Positions 35,271 to 47,600 of a stretch of 64,000 bases of DNA are shown one piece after another. Every line of letters begins with the position of its first letter. The stretch's first letter is position 1. The notes beneath the pieces were generated by a model that saw nothing but the letters and a program-made list of their open reading frames with translations, did no database searches and was not told the origin of the DNA. The stretch comes from Phoebastria nigripes (lineage: Eukaryota > Chordata > Aves > Procellariiformes > Diomedeidae), in NCBI GenBank assembly GCA_035582835.1, contig JAYKAV010002486.1, positions 406,669 to 470,668 on the forward strand. The letters are read 5' to 3'. Made by a program: the position numbers and the translations under genes.

Positions 35271-38200
35271 ATTTTCAGATCTAGCATGATTGCCTGTATC
35301 ATACCACTCATCAGAGATGTGGGCAAACTTTGGAAACTTCTACATTGAGGAAATGCTGCTAGTTGCTAGGAGGCAGGAGTTTCCAAAAACTGTCTCAATG
35401 AAAATGCTGATATCACATGCGTATGTCAACGGCTTTAAAATGTCATTAAATGATCAGTTTGCTTAAAATATATTTTACTATAAATACATTAGAGTTAAGA
35501 AAATAGCTGCTTCATCAATGCATTATTCTATAGATGTGCTCATTTAGAATAAACTAACATCTTTTTAGAAAAGCCTATCAATTGTTATTTAAAGCCAGCT
35601 ATATTGTTGAGCCATAACTGAGATACGAAACAGCCCATACCTGTGTACTAAAGAATGTTAAGAGTCCAGAGGCGGACATTGGACTTCAGCTCTGTTATTA
35701 GTCTCCTCTGTTAATCAAATGAAATGTTCACTGAGATTTACAGGAATCCTATCCATCCTATATGCATGGAGCGGAGAAAGGAGAAGCTGTCACAATATCC
35801 AAATTTCAGTAAGTCAGAGAGATCCAGTTGGGAAATTCTGCAGACATGTGGCTGCTTCAGGGTCACAAGACGAAGAGTAAGCAACTGTTTAGCCTGCCCC
35901 ATGGCAGTGGCAGCATGCGTTACAAGATCTTCTGAGTGAAGTATGAACAATCATTTTCACAGGGCTCATCCTCTCCGTGCAATCATTCAGCTTTTCTGTA
36001 AGAAGAAAGATGTGAGTGGCCATGGATCTCGGCACTTCTCAGCCATTGCCCCAGTCTCTGAAATAAGCAGCATACCTTAAATACTACTATGTAAGGTCTG
36101 ATCCAAAAAGTGTGGGTATTATTATGCTGACTTTACATTTATAAAGGGAAGAGCACTAAAAGTAACTGTTTCCAGATTCCCTGTTTTCATTTTGGTCCTT
36201 TTCACAGCTGTCAATTAATAAAGAGAACCAGGTTAGGGCAGACACAGTTATAAAGAATTATAAAACCGACTACTGGCAGTTGTTTAAAAATGAGCACTAG
36301 GGAAATTTTGGCATTTCCCATTATTTGCAAGAAACAGCCAATAAAATCCCCATCTAGTTTATGAATTTCTTTGTTGCCAGAGCAGAGGCACATTGATCAG
36401 ATTCTCCAGTTTACTACACAGAGGATGCCTGGTGGAGGAGGTAGGTGGAGGATTTCCCCTGAGCAGGGAATGTTCTACTGCCACCAATATAGCAGAGACA
36501 TCTCTGCTGCTTTCTCCACCAGACTCCACCTTTCCCATGTGTGAATGGCAAGAATACCTTGGAGTCCAGGAAAGGAGAGGGAAAAACAGGGGTCAGCTAT
36601 GTCTCCCCGATATAAGGAAATACTGCTCCTCTGTAGCTTTAATTGCTCCAGATACTGGGCAGCTCCAAATAAATGAACAGCTCCCGGCTACCTACAGCTC
36701 TCACTCATCACAGTATCTAGCACTGCTGTGATGTACAGTTTGCTGAAATAGTAATAGAAGGAGCTCAAACTTATTCATCAGCTTTACTAATTTCAGTAGT
36801 CTAAAAGCTGCCTTTTTCTTTACCTTCACCTTGCATCTGTATTTTGAAGGGGTCCTACTGAAGTGTTTCTTCTTAGCTGATAACAACCTTGCTCTTTGTA
36901 GACACCTTCATCATTTTGAACCCTCTTCTTCAGAGCCTTCACCGTCTTTGTCCCATGACTGTTTTCTCCAGCTGACACATTCCTGGTTTTGTTATGCCAT
37001 GTGATTCAGCCACCTTTCTCAGTTCTCCCATCCATGCAGGCAACCTGCTGCACTTCCTTTCAGAAATTCTGCAAGTAGACCTTGGACTTCTTGTTTTAGT
37101 CATCTGCTTACTTCCATGGCTGACAAATAAAACAGCAGCCCCAGACTCTGATTATGAAGATCCACAGGTGAATGACAGAAAAAGCTGGCAAGGACCAATA
37201 TTCGTACTCTGAAATTTTGTTTCTAATTCCACTGTTTTCCATTCCTGATGTGTCCCATATTCTGGAGAAGTGTGTTGAAAGGCAGCAGATTTCTCTCTTT
37301 TTCACCCTCCACTTTCAGCTAAAAATTCTTCCTCTACCGAGAGGCAAGAGGTGGGAGTTACCATGACTGGCTGAATGAGGCAGCTTCGAAAGAAAAAGAA
37401 ATATTCCTCAAATCCACCTTATTTTTGACAGGTTTCTAGGAGGCACTGCAAAAATATGATTAACTCAAGAAATTATTAGAGAAAGATGTTCAGGATTTGG
37501 TTTTTTTTTTAAGCTTCCATCTTCACTTTAGAATCTAAATCTGCAAACTGAGGCATAGGTGAGTGTCTGCTCATGTGTGTGGGGTAACCCACATAATAGC
37601 GTGCAGGATATTTACTCTGGTTGTTATATATATATATGTAAACGCACATCTAACATTTGTTTTAAAAACAAACTACTTTTCATGGGCAACAATGTCTTTG
37701 AGTCGCCTCTTCCTTTCCAATTTAGCAAAAGCAATTTTGTAGTGTTACAGCAAATTAGAAGAGTTTCATCAGTTATTTCCTTCCTTCCTGTTCCACCAGC
37801 GGTGCAGGCTTTGAAATGACTTCTCAAAAACATCACTGCATGCTGAAATCACGAAACACTTCGGCCCATAAAACTGTCGAGCGCCATTCACAACAGCTGC
37901 CCAGCTGCACAGCAGGCCAGCACGCACACCCCCGCATGGGGATAAGCCCCTTCTGCTGCCCTGCGTCCCCCTTCTCTGTGACCTGGCCGGGCACAAGCCA
38001 CCCAAATTCATTTCAGTCTCCCGCCTGCCCTTCCCTGCTGCCCTGACGCTAACGGCCAGGCTTGGCCTCCACCTCCCAGCGGGCGCTGGACACCCTGTGG
38101 TGGCACAGGACCTGAGGAAGGGCAATGGGGATGGGGATTTCATCGCTGCCCCTGTCAGGAGCCCTCGGCTGGGAGGAGACGTCGACCCCAAGGGGATTCG

Positions 38201-38564
38201 TGGCGGGGAACGGGCCATTCTCCTGATCCCTCACTCCCAGGAGGGCGTAGATGGTAGAGCTGCTGGCCAGCATCAGCCCCCATCAGCCCCGCGACCACCT
38301 CAGGGGGCAGCAGGACCAGCTAAGCCAGGGGGTGGCTTCATCCTCCGGGCCTAAGCCCACTTCGGGGTTTAACGAGCAATTAACGATGCCAAATTAAACC
38401 GCTACTCCGGGGCTGCGCAGCGGGCGGGGGCTGGCAGGGAGCCGGCGGTCTGAGGAGCACGGGGAGGTGGGAACGAAAGAGCGGCGGAACGGGCAGGCGG
38501 CGCTCGGGGAGGCCGCCGGGAGGGCCGCGCCGGGCGCCGGCTGCCGGCTGCCGGCTGCCGGAGA

Positions 38565-38628
38565 ATGGCGCCGCTGCGGGTGCTGGAGCTCTACAGTGGC
38601 ATCGGGGGGATGCACCAGGCCCTGAAAG
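38565..38628 (+). CDS. TRDMT1: TRDMT1 exon 1, coding part
   Basis: This exon encodes MAPLRVLELYSGIGGMHQAL followed by Lys21 and the first base of codon 22. It contains the SAM-binding FxGxG-like motif I (LYSGIGG). The donor is GTACTG, which departs from the usual GTAAGT. Confidence 0.96.
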
Positions 38629-41600
38629 GTACTGGCGAGCGGCCGCCGCCAGCGCGTCCCTCGGTGCTCGCTGCCGCCGCCAGCGCGTCCCTCGGTGCTC
38701 GCTGCCGCCGCAGCCCCGCCGTGCGCCCCCCTCGCCCCCGCCCGCCTCCTCGCCTACCCCCACCTCCGAGGGCGCCATCTTCTCGATGGGACCCCGACCC
38801 TTGAGGGGAGGCTCTGGAAGGCGCCATCTTCTCGGTGGGGCGGGCTAAGATGGCCTCTCTCCTCCCGCAGCCCCTTCCCCAGCCCAGCGTGTCGCCTCCC
38901 CCCACTGTCTTGCACAAGCACCGTGTGGAAGGAAGCTGTGGGGTGGGAGGCCGGCCTAGTCCCCTCATCCCAGGTCCCGGAGGCACAACCTCCCCCTCTG
39001 CAGGGGCAGAAAAGTGACCTTATGGCGGTGGGGTTGGTGCTGTCTCATAGGCCTGCTGTCAGGGGCTGCGTGGGGGCGAGTTGTAAGGGGGATTGGTAAC
39101 TGGGTTTTGGCTAGTGATGTGTTTGCATTAGGNGTCTATGGCTGTAAACTGAGCAGCACCCAAAAGTGTTTGTGGCCTGCTGGGTGGCATCAGGTACCCA
39201 GGAGCACATTGGGATGGAAATTAGGGATCCATGTGCCGCCTTCGGCTCAGGCAGCTGCTCCTGGGGAGGCCATGATTTTGTGTTCATTAATACATGCTCT
39301 GTCTTCTACTGATGCACCCCTGCTGCAAATGGGATCGGGATCATGGAGACGCACAGGATGATAATCAAATTAGCCAGGATATCCCATAGGCATGCACATA
39401 GACTTGGTTTTCATGGCATGTAGTGAGGTGAATGGCTGATACATGATCCAATATGAGCCTGACCATATGAGATTGGTATAACATTTTATAAATATGAAAA
39501 CTGAATATGGAATTTGAACTGGTATAGAGATGTCATGCTAGACCATGTGCCCAGGTGAGTTTTTGATCTGGTACAAGGAACCCTGGAGCTCAATTTGCTG
39601 AACTGTTAAAGCATGGCCTGGGTGACCTTCAGCAAGTCCTGTAGACTCTCTGTGACTTGGCTTCCCCAAATAAAAAATTGAGCCAGGGCTATTGATTTCC
39701 TTTGTAAAGTACCCTAGGCCTTGTTACTTCGAAGTGCAGGTTTCAACACACAGTTGTATAATTTACGACAATCACCATAATAATTTTAATTGTAACTACA
39801 ATCCTTCAAATACTTCAGCCTTCATAAGCATTAGCAGCCTTTCTATTATACTCTACAACAGAGAGCATTGTCATAAAAACATCAGGTGAAAACTTGCCTT
39901 ATTTTGTTATTTTTCCAGGGAGCTGTGTAATGTTAAAGGGTTATGCTTACAGAGTAGAATCGGTTTGGCATCACTTATTTACTTAAAACATACTCACAAT
40001 TAGCAGTGCAGCTTTTTTTCTACTATCTAATTTTTGCTTGAATGTGTATATATGTTTTATGTATTTATAATATATAAAAATACACAACATACCAAAAATA
40101 GTTACGTATATTGTTATTGTAACTAATCCTAACCACCTGTTGTAAGGATGCATTTTCCTTATTTCCAGAGACATTCTTAGAATATTAAGAGCAAAATATA
40201 TCTTCGTAAGGAACTGCAGATTTTGGAGTTTTTGTGGAATGAAAAGAGGGTGTTATACATTGTATATAGTGTATATAGCTGTAATGGTAACACTCTGCTT
40301 TTCTAGTAGTCTTGTTTCTGAAGTGATGGGGAACTATCTATGTGTTATAGACCATTTCCATATTTCCATAGAAAGTGGACTGGTTCCTGAAACTTAGCCT
40401 GCACCATGGTCCTTCACTCCAGCTGTTTGTCATGTGTTGGGGTGTGTGTGTATGTAAGAAATCTTTACTGAATATTATCTAGCTATGTTCTTAACATAAT
40501 AATAGATGTCTTGTGGATCTTCAGTAGTGTGCTGCAGTAGTTAATAAATTGTAATGCCAGATGTGAAAACCTATGGATGGCCACCTAAGAAAGCGTCATT
40601 TACCGCACAACAAGTACTTAAAAGGATGAGAATATTGAGAATGCAGCCTTAGAAGATTATCAGAATACTGTAAACTTGTATCCAAAAGATATACTGATTG
40701 AATGATGCCCCAGTGGATAGTTACTGTGCATATGAAGGCCTGAGATCATATATCACCTTTATATATTGTGTAGTTTGGAGGGTGAAGGAATTAACCAAAA
40801 GCCTTGTATTATTTCCTGAAAGGGTAAATTTATTTCCGAACTTACTGTTTCTGAGCTTGCTGAACACAACTGCATCAGTGTCAGTGCATGTTGAAATTTC
40901 TTTTCTTCTGGGCTTACATTTGACTGAAGAAATTACAATAAGTATGAATAGTGAGACTGAGATTCTTTTGTAGTGGTACCAGCCAAAACAAAGGCACTGT
41001 GTATAAGAGGAGACTTAAATTATTATTTGTGTAAATGACCCTAGATGGTACTGAATGGTTAAATACCAATTGAAATTTGCAAAGCGGGTAGATACAATGC
41101 TATTTGCATTACAGTTGGTATAACTTTAACTTTTTTTCAAATCTGGGTGCTTATTTTTCTGGGAAGCATATGACAATTCAGCCCATAGGTGTTGTGTTGT
41201 CTTGGAAAAAGTCCAAACCGTTCACTTCTAGATGAAAATCTTGTTTTGAGTGTTGTTAAAACTAATAATCAGGCAATTTGAATAAAAAGGCTTCTATGCA
41301 ATTTGCACTGAATTAAGTATTTAATGACAGGTCATTATATAAAACTGGTTTTGATGAATTGTATTGCATTCAGGAACACTGATATAGTCAGGCATTTTGA
41401 TCCTTTCTGCTGTTTTCTCTTTTTAAGTCTCTTAGACATCTGGATTCACTTTTCTTATACAGTTTATAAAGGAACAAAGTAAAGTCAAGGGGGATTTAAG
41501 TGTTTGCTTTTATGTGGAAATCAAACAGAAAAAAGTGAATGTTCCTCTGTAACTACTTTAATAATAGGGTTTCTTATATGTTTTAGGCCTACATGTGTAC

Positions 41601-44600
41601 ATGAAACCATGCTATTTGAAAATGTCTCTGATACAATTTTTTGCATATCATTTAGCAAATGGCAGATTGTTTGGCATCTTCCCTTTAAATCAAGTACGGA
41701 AATATTTTCCGTATAAATATGAAGCTTGAAAGAAAGCCCTCCATTTTGCCAGTGCTTTCATAAGCCAGATACACAAGAGATGATTATGTATAATACTTTA
41801 TTTTCTTGGTGTGGTTTCTAGTGAATCTATACAGCCAAGAAAAATAATAGGAACATGTAGAAAAGAGAGTGAGCATGGAATACTTCAGTGGCAGCACCCC
41901 AGGAAAGCTACTTGTTCTACAAAAGGGATTCTGCAGCTCTGGCAAGTTCTGGCTCAGTGTTGGTTTCTGGCCGTGTTACGTACCCAGTTTTGTGGCCAGT
42001 TATGTTAAGCAGAGCTGGTCCAACTTTCTACTTTCCTGTGAAATTGCCAGTGTTTTCAATTGGCAAATAGGTATTTTCCAGGAAATCTGACACTGCCTTT
42101 TCTACCTTGAAGCCCTTTCTGGCTGTGATCTTTCATAAACTTAGTTTTAGGATAGCATATAGTTGAGCTTCCAGGATGAGGATCATTGTTTTGGCAGCTG
42201 TCATTAAAGTAGAATGCATTTGGCACGAAGTAGTATGCAATTGGTTTTGAGATCGTCCTCACCTACGTAAGAAATAATTGAATTTTAATAAATTCATGGA
42301 AGTTTATACTCTTTTATAAGTGTTTCTCTATTAACAGTACGTAGAAGTTATTAATACATAGCTACATAGTTGAATCAGGTTCTTTTTGACAGTGAAAAGA
42401 AGGCTGTTCCTGAATTTAGATTTCAGTCCAAAACTGAAAAAGAAAAATCTTGGGGATTGTCTAGCTCTGTGTTCATACTTTAGCTGTAGATAATTCAGCA
42501 TATGCAGAATTTCTAGTTTTAGATTTTGAATGCTTTAAAATAGTATTTTAAGTTTAACAGCAAAGACATACAAAAAGATATAATTTAGAAAGTTGAGCCT
42601 GATTAAGGTCAAAAGTCGGCGAGTCTGTTCATATTCACACTCTTGAAAGATTGAGGCAGCTAAGAGATGGGAGCGCATTTCTTCCTTCTTCCCACCCTGT
42701 GCTCCAAACTTTGCAACCTTATAAAGGTTGATGTTTAGATCATATGTCTAAACCCATCATACTTTATATATATGTGTGTGTGTGAATGTATTCTTTATAT
42801 ATAAAGTGCGGAGTTTCTGCAGTGAAAAATACAGTGTTTTATTTTTAGAAAATCTATGGCTACAAATTAATTTCCTTCAACTAACTTTCCATCAAACAAA
42901 CAGCCTGCTCTTCCTCATTCCCAACCAAAACAAACTTAAACTGGCTTATTAGTTTAGGCAGTTTTCCCATTAAAAATGGGTTCCAGGTCTCTGCCACAAG
43001 CATTTTTAATCTGCCAGGTCACTGAAAAAAGTCTCCGTGCATAAAACATGAAAGGACATCTTTTAAAAGATACCGTAATTTTGCAGTGATAAAGTTGGTG
43101 ATATTTTTCCTCTGCAATTGTTATATTTCAATTTTACAGAGTAAGAATTTGAGTCTCTTGTACTCTGTCATCTCTGTTTATTCATTTCATTTGATTATCT
43201 CTGTGAATTGCACAGCATAATAAACTGGTGTGCGTAATTACACTAAGCATAGCTATCTCAGGAGGAGTGGCAAAGGAGACAAAACTGGCAAGCAGCTTTA
43301 GGATTCAGCACAATGCAAAACAAAAATATTGCCGGTTTGAGCAAGTTTTTACACCTAAACTCATTTTGATGTAATTCTTCTCTAAAATATAGCCCTTTGT
43401 AACACAGGATGGTGCCAGTTGTGCTATAATGTAAATTTACATAGTTTATATGGCTGAACATGCACAAATCCTGTACAAATAGGGCAGTGAAAAACGTTGC
43501 TAAGTATCCTGCAGGAAGCAAGTATTGAGTTTACTGATAGTTGCGTTGACTGTAGCCATGGGCAGTTGAGCCTAATCACTTCAGCCAAGAGCTGACAACT
43601 CAGGAATGAAATCTTTGCTCTCTGTTTTAAAAGGAAACAGGACTGACAAAACATGTGACTAATCTTCCCTTTTCCATCTGTTTCCATATACCTGTTAGAA
43701 TAGATAATTGTTCTGACTCTGATTTTCCAATACGCTGAGATCCGCCAGGCTCTGCCCTTGGTGTAACACCGTGTATTTCATGTGCTCTGCTGACATTGAT
43801 GATTCTATTACAAAAAGTACAGTGGTGAATATAAACAGATCTATGTTAATTTTAAGGTCTGCTAGAAATGCATGACAAAGGAGTCGATTCTGAAGATGAA
43901 AAGGACAGTTATTGTAATGTCATAAATTTTATTTTCAGGGTTTGAGGATGACACCCTTTAGGTTTGTTTTTTCCAAATCAGAAGCTAATGCATATATCTT
44001 GTCTTCCTTTGTTTCAAATGCTGTGCCTTCCAATCATTACAGCAGCATCCCTTTCACTCGAGTGACTACTATATAGCTGAAATGGCTCGTAAGCATTGTG
44101 TATACAACAAAATAGAGAATTGGGACCCAAAGTTTGATTGCTGCCTCTTTAGGCAATTGAAATAACAGCTAAAGAGTTTCTGCTATGTGGATCCTAGCGG
44201 TTTTAAGACTTAAGTGCAAAATCAGTACTTTCCTAGTAGGATGATACACATTTGAGTTCACCTGCTTTCAGCCAAGAGAGAGTATTACAATCTATTCTGC
44301 CTAAAAATAAGCCATAACACCTCCCTCAGTAACTTCTCCATCATGTCTGTGGCTTCCTTTTGGGCTACATCATTTCTTTCAGAAATGCGAAGTCTCGGTT
44401 CAAAAACTGTGGTGTTGAGGAATACTGCAAATCCAAGTATTCCAGCAGCTACTTAGTTTCACTTGGAAAATGTGTATTATTTTTTTGTTTAGTCTACATA
44501 AAATTAAATTGTTTTCTGCATAGTTGTAATTCTCTTAAATGGCTGTGTCTTGAAAATCGGACGTACTTGTTCGGAAAAAAAAGTCTCCAGAGCTGTGTCT

Positions 44601-47600
44601 GTTTCTTTATTGAAGTTCTGCTATATATTTTGGGGAGTTTATTTAACATCTCACTAAGTCAGCAGTTCAGGGGCATTTTCATATTCCTGAGTTTTTTGTG
44701 CCTTTTGTCAGTGGGGATAGTTAAACACAGCCTTGATTCTGTTTTTTTTAGATTCTGCTTTCGGTCTTTTTTATGATACATTCCTACAGTCATTTTCAAG
44801 TAATAAATATAAATGCTATAGCAAAACAGAGTATCACAGTTTGACATGGAAGTTATTTAAATTTTAGGAGGAGAAGTTCTTTAAAAACATTTCATTTTTG
44901 CATTGTTTGAAATTTACACAAGCTTTTCTTTGTTAGGTTGGATGTGTGAGATCTGCTTGTCTGCTCCAGCTCCTTCATGCGTTTCCAGGGTATTTCCACA
45001 CAAATACACTTAATCAGCTTTTAGAGGGAGTCTGTTCTGTAACAGGAACTCCCAAGTGAGCCACAGCTTTTGAGTGAAAAGGAGGAGAAGCTTTGAAAAA
45101 ATTATCAGGTCTTTGAATTGGGAAGAGAGGAATAATTCAGGAAAAGTTCCTGTCCCTTTTCCATGCGGGTTAACATTTCTGGTTTAGACTGAACATTGTA
45201 TTGCAAGGGGATTCAATAAATTACTATTAGGTATGTGCTCTCTTTCAGTATTTCCAGGCATTTGGGCCTGTGAAGTCCCTTGATGCAAATCCCCAGTACT
45301 TCTTTTTTCTTGTATGTAGGCAGGGAGAGATTGGATTGATGTTAGTAAAAAGGGTGAGCATCTGAATCATGGCTTGTGAGAGAAAGCACACTGCCTGCCT
45401 CTCCAGTTGTCATTTTTAAACTATATGTTAATTTAGATAATAATTTGAGGTTCTTGATTTTTTATTTTTCCTTTTCTTCTGGAGTGCCTGGAACACACAG
45501 TAAGGATCAGCTTGTCAGGATGACGTGTTTTAAGAACTGAAAGAATAAATGAGAAAAGCAGTCTCTTAAACAGCACTTGAAGTTTGTTCCTATTACTTAC
45601 GTGTTACGGCTTTGTTTTAGGAAGATGAAAGTGTTGGTTCCTGAATATGCTTGTAAATTGAGACAGTCAACCTGCTAAGGCAATGTTCTTTTCACGCTAG
45701 ATGTCAGTGTTAACATACCTGTTCCGTAATCTCAGGTGTAGTCATTCTGTTGTCCTCGTGGATACACCTGTATTTAATACTTCAGTTACAATTTGTGGTT
45801 AAAACGTCAAGACGGTAACTGCAAATAATGATTTGTATGTTGACCCTTAATGGGCGGCTGTCTGTAAATCTTTTTCTTGTGAAACTCCTATTCTTCTTGC
45901 CCTCTATTGCACCAAGTAAACCCAGGAGAACCAGGCTGGTCTTTGTTAAAATGTCTGCTACAATCTTTCCAATACCCGGATTTGTCTTTCATCTTAGTTT
46001 TGAATAAGATGGCCTTGAAAACCTGAAACATAGTAGATGGGTGATAACTGCATCACTCAAAATTAAATCCACTGGGGACATCATAGTTGGTTTTTCATCC
46101 TCTCAAACTGTAAATAATTAGCTGACTAGCAGTAATTCATAAGATGTCTCATAAGGTCATTTGTCAATGTGTTAGTTGAGCATGTTGTAAGACTACTGCA
46201 AATATCCTGTGGCTATTTGCCTTGTTTCTTTTGGCTTACAAAAAATATTTTAAAATAGCTCTGTGTTTCATCTGGGGCTTTGTAGTGGTGACCGTAATGT
46301 AGATTTCCCGGTGATTAAAACTGGTCTTGTATGTCAAGAAGTACTGTTTTCTGCCTGCGGCTATAACAGTGACCACAGCCTATCTCCCTGGATAAAAAGC
46401 CTCAGTGAAGGTATTGTGGTTAGTAATAAGGTTAGCAATAATAAATAGTGTGACATGATGAGCAGTGGATTAAACACTGTTCTTCTTATGTCTTTAGCTT
46501 CTGTAGAACCTATTATTTTGTTACTCTGTAAACTAACGATCGCTTATTTACATTCTTTTTAGTGTATTTTTCTTTCAGGTTTTTAGCTGTCAGTAGATTT
46601 GTTACACTGTGCTCTCTTCTTTTCCATAACACCTCTAAGTGTCCAGAAGTACCTCCTTTGATATCAAGAGAAGAGGAGCTGCCAAATGTTGTCCTTCAAA
46701 GCGTTTGGTATTTTGGGGACCTTGAACCCAAAGGATGCAGCAGTTGCATTCAGGGCCCAAGGTTTTATTGGAATATAAGCACAAATGTTTTTCAGGCAAC
46801 TTCTTAAAGTTTTATTGCAAGAGTAGACGTACCTCAAACATATTTATTGGTGCCATTTTTTCACAGTGAGAAGTAGTATACTTCTAAAATAACACATTTA
46901 GTTCCTGTAAGTTGTCAGTGGCTGGAGAATCTCAGGCAGTGGCGGGGGGTGCTCAGCAGGTTGACTCAGGCTGCATTCCTATAGCTAAGGAACTTGGTGG
47001 CCACAGAGACCAACTGAGTGCAGGTGGGAATGTTGTAGAGATGCACCCTATTTGGAGTTTATGTGTGACTGTACCTACAAATTAAGAGGTGCATAGTTAG
47101 CTTTTATTTTTGGATATATAAGGAAGGGAAGTATTGGCCATATGATTGGAAACATGGTATTTTTTTCGTATAAAGTTTTAGTGGCAACACAGCAGAGTTG
47201 GATCATGTAATTTCCCTTTTATTTTTGAGCGTAGCTGTAACGCAACTGAACAACGCATTTTTCCAAGAGTAGTAAAGAGAAGCTACAGTTTTCAAATTCT
47301 TTTTTTAATTTTAGAAAGCTGCACATCTGCAGAAATTGTTGTTGCTGTTGATGTGAACACTCTTGCCAATGAAGTTTATAAGCACAACTTTCCCAGCACG
47401 CCATTATGGGCAAAGACAATTGAGGTGAGTAATGAATGTCTTTTTTGCTCTAGTCAGGCATTTGTAGATGTAAGTTGCCTTCACTATCCTTATTACTAAT
47501 AAGAGAAACAAAAAGATTTAATTTATGTTGTTATGAATAGAGCAGTTTTACAATAACTTTGATTTCTTGTGCTGTGGTTGCTTGGTGAAGTTAGAGGGAT

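Larger units (their letters stand above)
25961..38039. other. VIM-TRDMT1 intergenic region
   Basis: This is 12 kb of mainly AT-rich DNA between two divergent promoters. I recognised no CR1, LTR or protein-coding exon. It includes a TA-rich simple repeat near 26009-26038, a 14-bp tandem pair at 27066-27093, an imperfect 22-bp tandem near 29922-29966, and a perfect X-box at 35257-35270. In mammals an antisense RNA starts near VIM, but nothing here proves one. Confidence 0.6.
38040..38930. promoter_or_regulatory. TRDMT1: CpG island / TRDMT1 promoter region
   Basis: GC- and CpG-rich sequence surrounds the TRDMT1 start codon, with AT-rich DNA on both sides. No TATA box was found at a useful distance, consistent with a broad housekeeping promoter. 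The leader just before the ATG carries three and a half copies of the 7-mer GCCGGCT (38536-38561). Three YY1-type motifs lie about 210-290 bases downstream of the ATG. Confidence 0.75.
38629..47314 (+). other. TRDMT1: TRDMT1 intron 1 (8.7 kb)
   Basis: After the CpG island the intron is AT-rich. I recognised no exon and no CR1 or LTR element in it. It contains a TA/TG microsatellite with flanking inverted arms at 42761-42807. Confidence 0.85.

Noticed and set aside
25328..38039. Possible VIM antisense RNA as known in mammals
   Set aside because: No sequence feature identifies a noncoding transcript; RNA data would be needed.
38380..39099. Several frames of 70-134 codons around the TRDMT1 promoter
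   Set aside because: They are Pro/Arg/Ala/Gly-rich shadows of a CpG island without family resemblance; only the frame starting at 38565 joins TRDMT1.
44360..44776. 138-codon frame in TRDMT1 intron 1
   Set aside because: Its hydrophobic Phe/Leu/Ser composition results from T-rich DNA; no known family.
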